Made by a program: the position numbers and the translations under genes. From positions 1-51,039 of the forward strand of contig NZ_BONY01000066.1 of the NCBI RefSeq assembly GCF_016862955.1: 51,039 nucleotides of DNA, written 5' to 3'. Of this stretch, positions 23,433 through 30,589 are shown piece by piece; the first letter of the stretch is position 1, and the number at the start of each line of letters is the position of its first letter. The notes beneath the pieces were generated by a model, which saw only the letters and a list, made by a program, of their open reading frames with translations, made no database searches and was not told where the DNA came from. The DNA is from Rhizocola hellebori. GTDB taxonomy: Bacteria > Actinomycetota > Actinomycetes > Mycobacteriales > Micromonosporaceae.

Positions 23433-24335
23433 TCACTCGGCGGTGGCGGGAGCCACCAGCAGGGTGCCGGCGTCGGCGTCCAATGTGGCCGATGTGCCCA
23501 GCGGCACGGCCAGGTGCTGGTCGCCGTGGCCGATCGGCAACCCGCCGAGCAGGGGCAGGCCCAGCGGGGCGAGCCGCTCGGCGATCACCCCGGCAACTTC
23601 CCCGCAGTTGGTGAACTGTCCTATCGCGACACCGGCCAGCCCTTGCAGCACACCGGCTCTCAACAGGTGGGTGAGCATCCGGTCGACCCGGTAGGGCGCC
23701 TCGTCCACGTCCTCGATCAGCAGGATCGCGCCGGACAGGTCGGGAAAGTCAGGTGTCCCAACGCTTGCGGCGAGTAGGGACAGATTGCCCCCGAGCAGAT
23801 GACCGTCGGCCCGGCCCGCGACCCGTACCGAGTGGGTGCCCTCGGCCGGGTCCGCCTCGATCCGTACCGGCTCGCAGGTCATCAGCACGCGCTTGACACC
23901 CAGCGCGGTCACCGACGACGCCCCCTTGTCGAGCTGGGCGGCGACCGCTCCATGGATGGTGGCGAGCCGGGCCTGCCGCCAGAGCGCCAGGTGGAGAGCC
24001 GTGATGTCGGAGAAGCCGATCACCAGCTTCGGGTCGGCGATGACCGCGGTCAGGTCCAGCTCGTCGACGATCCGTTGCATGCCGTAGCCGCCACGGGTGC
24101 ACCAGACCGCCCGGATCTGCGGGTCGCGGAGCGCGTCAGACAGATCGCCCCGGCGCTGATGGTCGGTGCCGCCGAAGTATCCGTGCCGCTCAAGCACGTG
24201 CGGGTAGACCCGCGGCACCAGCCCCCAGCTCGTGATCACGGCGATCGCCGCGTCAACCCGATCGGCGGGGACAGGGCCGGAGGGGGAAACCAGGGCGACG
24301 GCGTCACCGGGGCGCAGGGGTGAAGGGCGGATCAT
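23433..24335 (-). CDS. LD-carboxypeptidase (S66 family)
   Basis: A 300-aa member of the LdcA/MccF S66 family. The N-terminal LRPGDAVALVSPSGP, the WCTRGGYG loop, the nucleophile-elbow GFSDITAL with the catalytic Ser, the Glu in LIEDVDEAPYRVDRML, and the His in PIGHGDQHLAVPLG form the expected Ser-Glu-His triad. Such enzymes cut the L,D bond of murein tetrapeptide during recycling, or in the MccF branch cleave microcin-like nucleotides. There is no signal peptide, so it is cytoplasmic. An in-frame GTG at 24344 would add three residues. It is divergent from the EEP-family gene. Confidence 0.93.
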   Translation of the reverse strand: MIRPSPLRPGDAVALVSPSGPVPADRVDAAIAVITSWGLVPRVYPHVLERHGYFGGTDHQRRGDLSDALRDPQIRAVWCTRGGYGMQRIVDELDLTAVIADPKLVIGFSDITALHLALWRQARLATIHGAVAAQLDKGASSVTALGVKRVLMTCEPVRIEADPAEGTHSVRVAGRADGHLLGGNLSLLAASVGTPDFPDLSGAILLIEDVDEAPYRVDRMLTHLLRAGVLQGLAGVAIGQFTNCGEVAGVIAERLAPLGLPLLGGLPIGHGDQHLAVPLGTSATLDADAGTLLVAPATAE

Positions 24336-24374
24336 GCCCCGCACGGTATCGCGCCGACCGATAGGGTGCCGAAC

Positions 24375-25316
24375 ATGGCGTGGCGACAGGTGCTGGCATG
24401 GGTGCTGACCGTTCCGGCCGTGATCTGGGCCGCGATCCGGCTGGCGGGCTGGGACGTCCGATATCCGGTCACCCAGGTCATCGCCTTCACGCCCTACGTC
24501 GCGGCGCTGGCGCTGATCCCGTTGGTGGTCGCCGTGCTGCTACGGCAATGGCCGGCGGCGGTGGTGGCCGCAGTCGCGTTGGTGGCACTGGTCTCGTGCG
24601 TGCTGCCGCGCTGGCTCGCCGACAGCGATCCGCTGGCCGGGGCCAGGGGCCCGCAGCTGCGCGTGCTGACCGCCAACGTGCTCGCCGGCCGGGCGAGCGC
24701 GGAGGAGATCGTGCGCCTGGTCACCGAGCAGAAGGCCGAAGTCCTCCTGCTTCAGGAGCTGACCCCCGATTTCGTGGCGCGGGCCGCAGCGGAAGGCCTC
24801 GATGCCCTGATGCCATATAAGGCTATCTATCCCATGGACGGCGTGATCGGTTCCGGGATCTATTCGCGGCAGCCGTTGCGAGCCGAGGGGGTGCGGGTGA
24901 ACAAGGGCGGCTTCTGGCAGGCCACGGCCGAGCTTGCGGGCTCGGGCGTGCTGCTTGAGTCGGCCCATCCGCGGGCGCCCTTCGACTCGGCGACCACCAA
25001 GCTGTGGCGCGACGACTTTCCAGACGAGCCGCGGGCCACGCCCGACGGTCCACTTCGGATACTCGGCGGCGATTTCAACGCCACGCTCGACCATTCAGTG
25101 CTCAGAGACCTAATTTCTTCTGGGTACCGCGATGCAGCCGCCACGGTCGGCCAAGGCCTGGTCGGCACCTGGGGCCCCTACGACGGCGACAACATCCCGC
25201 CGGTGACCCTCGACCGAGTGCTGGCCGACCGCCGCATCGGCGTGGTCGAAGTACGCGTCTTCCCGGTCACCGACAGCGACCACCGAGCCCTCCTGGCAGT
25301 CCTGCAGCTGCCGTAA
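24375..25316 (+). CDS. Membrane-anchored endonuclease/exonuclease/phosphatase-family protein
   Basis: A 313-aa protein with three N-terminal membrane helices (residues about 5-75) followed by an EEP domain. Motifs: LRVLTANV, LLLQELTPDF, the GIYSRQPL strand, GDFNATLDHS with catalytic Asp/Asn, and the final SDHRALLA. This arrangement is common in actinobacteria and places the catalytic domain on one face of the membrane; the substrate could be a phospholipid, nucleotide or DNA. The ATG at 24375 has AGGG 8 nt upstream. The strand that normally reads (S)G-x-HP-x-(A)P is present as ESAHPRAPFD. Confidence 0.88.
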   Translation: MAWRQVLAWVLTVPAVIWAAIRLAGWDVRYPVTQVIAFTPYVAALALIPLVVAVLLRQWPAAVVAAVALVALVSCVLPRWLADSDPLAGARGPQLRVLTANVLAGRASAEEIVRLVTEQKAEVLLLQELTPDFVARAAAEGLDALMPYKAIYPMDGVIGSGIYSRQPLRAEGVRVNKGGFWQATAELAGSGVLLESAHPRAPFDSATTKLWRDDFPDEPRATPDGPLRILGGDFNATLDHSVLRDLISSGYRDAAATVGQGLVGTWGPYDGDNIPPVTLDRVLADRRIGVVEVRVFPVTDSDHRALLAVLQLP

Positions 25317-25454
25317 AAATTGCGCGCGCCCCCGGACAGGTCGCCTACGCGGCCGGCGGCCATTTGGCCGTTGAGGGGGCGCCATGTGCTCGGCGATGGT
25401 TGTACATGTGTAGCCATTGGCGCAAGGCGGCGAGGTCGGGGTGACAGGTCCGCC

Positions 25455-25500
25455 GCACCTACATCTTTGCCTCACCCTCCTGTCGCAGAGATGTAGGTGC
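25455..25500. repeat. 46-bp palindromic repeat, copy 1
   Basis: Arms GCACCTACATCT and AGATGTAGGTGC (12 bp, perfect) flank a 22-nt loop rich in C and T. First of three copies in this intergenic region; related copies lie at the right end of the window. Confidence 0.9.
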
Positions 25501-25571
25501 GGTGGGAGCAGCAGGCGGGGGAAGGCAACAGCAGAAGCTGCGTGGCGAGGGGCGGGGGTGGCGGGTCGGTC

Positions 25572-25617
25572 GCACCTACATCTTTGCCTCACTCTCCTAA
25601 CGCAGAGATGTAGGTGC
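25572..25617. repeat. 46-bp palindromic repeat, copy 2
   Basis: The same perfect 12-bp arms as copy 1, and a loop that differs at four or fewer positions. It starts 117 bp after copy 1. Confidence 0.9.
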
Positions 25618-25698
25618 CGTGGGAGCGGCGGGCAGGGGTGGCAGGAGCAGAGGCAGAAGCTGCGTGGCGGGTGGCGAGGGCGGCGTGGCGGGTTCGTC

Positions 25699-25744
25699 GC
25701 ATCTACATCTTTGCCTCGCTCTCCTGACGCAGAGATGTAGGTGC
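25699..25744. repeat. 46-bp palindromic repeat, copy 3
   Basis: Left arm GCATCTACATCT, right arm AGATGTAGGTGC. The single C-to-T change gives a G-U wobble rather than breaking the stem in RNA. It starts 127 bp after copy 2. Confidence 0.88.
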
Positions 25745-25831
25745 CACGAGAAGTGAGTAGGTAGCGGCCAGCAAGTGAGGCGGGGCGGTGGTGGTGGGTG
25801 GCTGGTTCGGTGGTTGGTTAGCCTTGGGTGC

Positions 25832-26572
25832 GTGAATAGGGCACTGGTGGTGGAGAACGATCCGACCGACGACATCCGGCGGCTGGGTGGGTGGCTGACC
25901 GAGGCGGGGCTTGAGCTGGTGGTGGCCCGGCCTTACACGGGTGAGGAGCTGCCCGAGACGCTCGAAGGATACGTGGCACTCATCGTGCTCGGCGGTGAGC
26001 AGAGCACCTATCCGCAGCCCGATGGCAGCCCGGGTGCGCCGTGGTTCCCGCGGCTGGAGTCGCTGCTGCGCAAGGCGGTCAAGGCGAAGGTACCCACGCT
26101 GGGAATTTGTCTTGGTGGGCAGCTGCTGGCGCAGGCCACCGGAGGCCGGGTGGAGCTGTCCGAGGCGGGTCTGGAGGTCGGGGCGAAACTGGTCGCCAAG
26201 CGCGATGCCGCCGCTGACGATGTGCTTTTCGGGCCGGTGCCCTTCGCCCCGGACGTCGTGCAGCACCACTACGACGAGATTACCGAGCTGCCGGCCGGGG
26301 CCGTGCTCATGGCCGCCTCGCCGCGCTATCCGCACCAAGCATTTCGCATCGGCGACTGTGCCTGGGGCACCCAGTTTCACATCGAGACCGACACAGCGAT
26401 GTTTGCCGACTGGGCCGCCAAGTGGGAGGACATCGATGATCTGATCGCGCAGGTGGACGCGGTCCAGAGCGATGTCGAAGAGGTCTGGCGGCCTTTCGCG
26501 CACCGGTTCGCCGCGGTCGCGCTCGGTCAGCTGTCACCCGAGCGAGAAAGGCGCAGTCTGCCCCTATTGTAG
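25832..26572 (+). CDS. Class I glutamine amidotransferase-like protein
   Basis: A 246-aa stand-alone class I amidotransferase of the GMP-synthase-like (GuaA-N) group. The nucleophile elbow is GICLGGQLLAQATGG with the catalytic Cys, and the His-x-Glu pair appears in TQFHIETD. LVVENDPTDDIRRLG near the N-terminus and LIVLGGEQSTYPQ are typical of this group. Such proteins hydrolyse glutamine or gamma-glutamyl amides for a partner synthetase or act as gamma-glutamyl hydrolases. The GTG at 25832 starts the family pattern; upstream codons are GGT-rich intergenic DNA. Its nearness to glnE fits nitrogen metabolism, but no partner synthetase is seen. Confidence 0.88.
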   Translation: MNRALVVENDPTDDIRRLGGWLTEAGLELVVARPYTGEELPETLEGYVALIVLGGEQSTYPQPDGSPGAPWFPRLESLLRKAVKAKVPTLGICLGGQLLAQATGGRVELSEAGLEVGAKLVAKRDAAADDVLFGPVPFAPDVVQHHYDEITELPAGAVLMAASPRYPHQAFRIGDCAWGTQFHIETDTAMFADWAAKWEDIDDLIAQVDAVQSDVEEVWRPFAHRFAAVALGQLSPERERRSLPLL

Positions 26573-26576
26573 GGGT

Positions 26577-26840
26577 ATGACCACGTGGAACATCGAGCTC
26601 AGCTTCCTTGAGGACACCGACTACACGCAGGCCATCGCGACCCTTCGCACGCCCGACGAGCGGCGCAAAGAGCTGCGCGGTCTGGGTCAGGCTCGGCGTA
26701 ATCCTGAGGATCGATCGGTCCCGGCGATCGGCGAGGAGGTGGCCGGGGCGCGGGCCCTGTCCAGCCTCGCCCATGAGCTGCTCAACTATGCGGCCGATGA
26801 GATTGAGAAGAACGTGCTCCGCGACGACCCATTAATGTAG
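26577..26840 (+). CDS. DUF1876 family protein
   Basis: An 87-aa actinobacterial protein matching the DUF1876 pattern: a strand N-I-E-L-S-F, a basic helix region, then GLGQARRNPEDRSVPAIGEE and a helix ALSSLAHELL. The fold is thought to resemble dsRBD-like alpha/beta domains; function is unknown. The ATG lies 5 bp after the amidotransferase stop and the gene ends 5 bp before glnE, so the three form a tight cluster. Confidence 0.82.
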   Translation: MTTWNIELSFLEDTDYTQAIATLRTPDERRKELRGLGQARRNPEDRSVPAIGEEVAGARALSSLAHELLNYAADEIEKNVLRDDPLM

Positions 26841-26845
26841 GCCGC

Positions 26846-29791
26846 GTGGCAGGCATTGGTCGTCTCGCGAGGTACGGCCTCACCCAGCCGTGTCCACAGG
26901 ACCTGCCGCTTTGGGACCTGGCATCGCAGCGGCCGCTGGACGAGGAGGCCGCGCTTATCCTCGAGCAGATCGGCCGCGCCGCCGATCCCGACCTGGCCCT
27001 GCGCCAGCTGCATCGCCTCTATGAGCGTGACCCGTCGGTGCTGGCCGAGATCGGCGGGAAGGAGGACCTGCGCATCCGGCTGCTCACCGTCCTGGGCGCC
27101 TCGTCCGCGCTCGGTGACCAGCTGGCGGCCGTGGCCAAGGGCTGGCAGGCGCTCACCCACACCATCCCGCCCCGGTACGAAGTCCACAGTGGACTGACCG
27201 ATGTGGCCGCGTTGCGAGCGGGATATCAGCGCGGCCTGCTGCGGATAGCGGCGTGGGATCTGGCCGACGACGCCGACATCGAGGCGGTGATGACGGAGAT
27301 CACCGCGCTCGCGGATGCCACCCTGCGCGCTGCCTACCGCCTGGCGCTGACCCGGGTCCCTTCCGCGCCAAGGCTTGCCGTGATCGCCATGGGAAAATGT
27401 GGTGGGGCCGAGCTGAACTACGTGTCGGACGTCGACGTCATTTTCGTGGCCGCCGAAGACGAGGATCTCTCCACCGGCACCGGGGTCGCCGCCGCGCTGA
27501 TGGAGATCTGCGGCCAGGTCGCGTGGCCGGTCGACGCCGCGTTGCGGCCCGAGGGTGGGCGCGGCCCACTGGTGCGCACCCTGACCAGCCATCGGGTCTA
27601 TTACCAGCGCTGGGCGCGCACCTGGGAGTTCCAGGCGCTGCTCAAGGCGCGCCCGGTGGCCGGCGATGCCGGGCTGGGCAAGGCCTGGCTGGCCGGTTTG
27701 CAGCCACTGATCTGGCGCGCGGCGGAGCGGCCGGAGGCCGTGGAGGACGTGCGCAGCATGCGCCGCAAAATCGTCGACCAGATCCCGCCGAACGAGGTGG
27801 ACCGGGAGATCAAACGCGGGCCGGGTGGGTTGCGTGACATCGAGTTCGCGGTGCAGCTGCTGCAGCTTGTGCACGGCCGGGCCGACGACAATCTGCGCTC
27901 CGGCAACACTTTGACCGCCTTGCGAGAGCTGGTGGCGGGCGGCTACGTGGGCCGCCAGGACGGCAAGGCGCTCGAGGAGGCCTATCGGTTCCTGCGCCGC
28001 GTCGAACATGCCCTGCAGTTGCAGCGGTTGCTGCGCACGCACACGGTGCCGGTCGCCCCGGCGGCGGTGCGGTGGCTGGCACGTGCGCTCGGGCTCAATG
28101 AGACCTCGTTCCGGTCGGTGTGGGTGGCCCACGCGGCCGAGGTGCGCCGGCTGCACGCGAAGCTGCTCTACCGGCCGCTGCTCGCCGCGGTCGCCAAGGT
28201 GCCCGCCGACGGGCTCTCGCTGCGGCCCGACGCGGCGCAGCGCCGCTTGGAGCTGTTGGGCTTCGCCGATCCGCGGGGAGCCTTGCGCCACATCGAGGCG
28301 CTGACCGCCGGTGTGTCGCGCACAGCGGCGATCCAGCGCACGCTGCTTCCGGTGCTGCTGGCCGAATTCGCCGACTCGCCGGACCCGGACGCGGCGCTGC
28401 TCGCCTATAGACAGGTCTCCGAAGCTTTGGGGACGACGCCTTGGTACCTAAGGCTGTTGCGCGACGAAGGTCCGGTGGCGCTGCGCCTGGCCCAGGTCCT
28501 GGACAGCGGCCGCTACCTCACCGATCTGCTCACCCGCGACCCGGAAGCATTGCGCCTGCTGGCCGATGACGCCGAGCTGCGCCCACGCACGGCACAGTCC
28601 CTTGTGGACGGTATGACTGCCGCCGCCGCCCGGCAGACCGACCCGGCCGCCGCGGTGGCCGCGATCCGGGCGCTGCGCCGCCGCGAGCTGTTCCGCATAG
28701 GTTCCGCGGATGTGCTCGGGCTGCTCGACGTAAGCACAGACCCGCTCTTCCCGGCCCAACAGGGCTCCGCAGCCGTGCCGCCAAAGGGAGGCACAGCCAA
28801 GGCCGCAGCGCCGGCCCGCGCGGCCGGCCAAAGTGCCGCTGTGCCGCCAAGTGAGGGTGGCAAGGCGGCGGTGGGGCAGGCGCTCAGCGATCTGACCGAC
28901 GCCACGCTCGCCGCGGCGCTGACGGTGGCGCGCGCGGCGGTGCAGGCCCCGGAGGATATGCGCTTCGCCATCATCGGTATGGGCAGGCTCGGCGGGGCCG
29001 AGATGAGCTATCCCTCCGACGCCGATGTGCTTTTCGTCTTCGACGGCGGCACCGACGCTGCCGCGCTGGCTGTCGCCGAGCAGCTGCGCACGCTGCTGGC
29101 CGCGCCCGCCCCGGACCCGCCGCTGGGTGTCGACGCCGACCTGCGTCCCGAGGGCCGGCAAGGCCCGCTGGTGCGCAGCATCGCCGCCTTCCAGCGCTAC
29201 TACGCGCGGTGGTCGCAGGTGTGGGAGGCGCAGGCGTTGCTTCGCGCGCGGCCGGTGGCCGGGTCGGAGTCGCTCGGGGCAGAGTTCGTGAAATTGGCCG
29301 ACTCTGTCCGGTACCCCCCAGAAGGTTTGAAACGCGAACAGATCACCGAGATCCGGCGGATCAAGGCGCGCGTGGAAAACGAGCGGCTACCTCGCGGCGC
29401 TGATCCGCTGACCCACGTCAAGCTCGGGCGCGGGGGACTGGCCGATGTGGAGTGGACCGTGCAGCTGTGGCAGCTGCGGCACGGGCACGCCCACCCGGAT
29501 CTGCGCCAGACGCGGACACTTTTCGTGCTTCGTGCCGCGCTTCGGGCCGGTCTGGTGGAGGAGGCCGACGCCAGGATGCTCAGTGAAGCCTGGGTGCTGT
29601 GCTCGAAGGTTCGCAACGCGCTCACCCTCATCCGGGGGCGCGCCTCCGACCAGCTGCCCCGGCACGGCCGCGAGCTGGCGGGCGTCGCGCGCCTGATCGC
29701 GCCGGGGGTGGAGCCGGGGGAGTTCCTCGACGACTATCTCAAGGTCACGAGACGTGCCCGGGGCGCAGTCGAGCGGTACTTCCTAAGTTAG
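26846..29791 (+). CDS. glnE: Bifunctional glutamine-synthetase adenylyltransferase/adenylyl-removing enzyme
   Basis: A 981-aa GlnE. Both nucleotidyltransferase halves are intact: the adenylyl-removing half has GKCGGAELNYVSDVDVIF at about 183 and the adenylyltransferase half GMGRLGGAEMSYPSDADVLF at about 712; each is followed by its LRPEG-(G/R) and RARPVAG segments and a helical GlnD-UR-UTase domain. It adenylylates GlnA on a tyrosine when nitrogen is plentiful; the target glnA is 8 kb away. Between the halves, residues about 640-675 form an Ala/Pro/Gly-rich insert encoded by two short hairpin-like repeats (28772-28797 and 28840-28863), which lengthens the linker. Start is a GTG; a later start is possible but the N-terminus matches the family. 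Confidence 0.95.
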   Translation: MAGIGRLARYGLTQPCPQDLPLWDLASQRPLDEEAALILEQIGRAADPDLALRQLHRLYERDPSVLAEIGGKEDLRIRLLTVLGASSALGDQLAAVAKGWQALTHTIPPRYEVHSGLTDVAALRAGYQRGLLRIAAWDLADDADIEAVMTEITALADATLRAAYRLALTRVPSAPRLAVIAMGKCGGAELNYVSDVDVIFVAAEDEDLSTGTGVAAALMEICGQVAWPVDAALRPEGGRGPLVRTLTSHRVYYQRWARTWEFQALLKARPVAGDAGLGKAWLAGLQPLIWRAAERPEAVEDVRSMRRKIVDQIPPNEVDREIKRGPGGLRDIEFAVQLLQLVHGRADDNLRSGNTLTALRELVAGGYVGRQDGKALEEAYRFLRRVEHALQLQRLLRTHTVPVAPAAVRWLARALGLNETSFRSVWVAHAAEVRRLHAKLLYRPLLAAVAKVPADGLSLRPDAAQRRLELLGFADPRGALRHIEALTAGVSRTAAIQRTLLPVLLAEFADSPDPDAALLAYRQVSEALGTTPWYLRLLRDEGPVALRLAQVLDSGRYLTDLLTRDPEALRLLADDAELRPRTAQSLVDGMTAAAARQTDPAAAVAAIRALRRRELFRIGSADVLGLLDVSTDPLFPAQQGSAAVPPKGGTAKAAAPARAAGQSAAVPPSEGGKAAVGQALSDLTDATLAAALTVARAAVQAPEDMRFAIIGMGRLGGAEMSYPSDADVLFVFDGGTDAAALAVAEQLRTLLAAPAPDPPLGVDADLRPEGRQGPLVRSIAAFQRYYARWSQVWEAQALLRARPVAGSESLGAEFVKLADSVRYPPEGLKREQITEIRRIKARVENERLPRGADPLTHVKLGRGGLADVEWTVQLWQLRHGHAHPDLRQTRTLFVLRAALRAGLVEEADARMLSEAWVLCSKVRNALTLIRGRASDQLPRHGRELAGVARLIAPGVEPGEFLDDYLKVTRRARGAVERYFLS

Positions 29792-29800
29792 AGTGTCCCG

Positions 29801-30589
29801 GTGGCGCTATATGTGGTCGGCGACGTGCATGGGTTTCTCACCCAGGCCACGACCGCGCTGCGCTCGGCGGGTCTGATCGATCACGACGACAGCTGGTGCG
29901 GTGGCGAGTCGAAGCTCTGGTTCCTCGGTGACCTCACCGATCGTGGCCCCGACGGGATCGGTGTCATCGATCTGGTGCGGCGCCTGCAGCAGGAGGCCGC
30001 TGAGGTCGGTGGACAGGTGGGATGTGTCCTGGGCAACCACGACATGCTGCTCTATGGGAGCAAATATGTTCCCGATTCACCGGTAAGCGACGTGAGATCC
30101 GTCATCCAGGTGTGGGCACTCAATGGTGGTCAGGAACACGACTTGAAGGCGCTTGACGACAGCCGCGCCCGCTGGCTGGCCGATCTGCCCGCGGTGGTGC
30201 TCATCGAGGGCTATCTGCTCCTGCACGCCGACACCATGGCTTACCTGGAGTTCGGCAAGACCCTAGATGAGATCAACACGACCTTCCACGATCTGATGCT
30301 CAAGCGCGATCCCGAGCACTTCGGTTACCAGACGCGGCAGCTGTTCCGCCGCTTCGACTTCCTCGACCGCGATCAGGGCGTCAACAACGCGCGCTTCCTG
30401 CTGACCGTGCTGGGTGGCAAGCAGATCGTGCACGGGCACTCCACCATTCCGGAGACCTTCGGCATCTCACCGTCGCTTGTGGACGGTCCCATGCTCTACG
30501 CCGAAGACCTGGTGATGTCGGCCGACACCGGGCTCGCCCTGGGAGCCCGGTGCGTCGCGATCGAGCTGGAAACTAAGGCGTCAGCGTAA
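29801..30589 (+). CDS. Metallophosphoesterase (calcineurin-like)
   Basis: A 262-aa phosphoesterase with the classic dimetal motifs D-x-H (GDVHG), GD-x-x-DRG (LGDLTDRGP), GNHD, and HAD (LLHADT) and H-x-H-like HGHST. It resembles the diadenosine tetraphosphatase/serine-threonine PP2A-like bacterial group (DRGPDGI). No signal peptide; cytoplasmic. The GTG start is 10 bp after glnE, so it may be co-transcribed. Its 3' end overlaps the convergent acylase gene by 17 bp. Confidence 0.9.
   Translation: MALYVVGDVHGFLTQATTALRSAGLIDHDDSWCGGESKLWFLGDLTDRGPDGIGVIDLVRRLQQEAAEVGGQVGCVLGNHDMLLYGSKYVPDSPVSDVRSVIQVWALNGGQEHDLKALDDSRARWLADLPAVVLIEGYLLLHADTMAYLEFGKTLDEINTTFHDLMLKRDPEHFGYQTRQLFRRFDFLDRDQGVNNARFLLTVLGGKQIVHGHSTIPETFGISPSLVDGPMLYAEDLVMSADTGLALGARCVAIELETKASA

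Larger units (their letters stand above)
25317..25831. other. 515-bp intergenic region with repeats, no gene
   Basis: No convincing coding frame exists here. It contains three copies of a 46-bp palindrome (separate entries) with partly homologous G-rich spacers of 71-81 bp, each spacer carrying the words GTGGGAGC or GTGGGAGCG and CAGAAGCTGCGTGGCG. The whole unit therefore has been tandemly amplified at about 117-127 bp. The last 80 bp before the amidotransferase are GGT-rich. Confidence 0.7.

Noticed and set aside
25455..25744. CRISPR array
   Set aside because: The three repeats are palindromic, spaced at 117-127 bp with homologous spacers, and have no cas genes nearby; spacers of a CRISPR would be unrelated and 30-40 bp.
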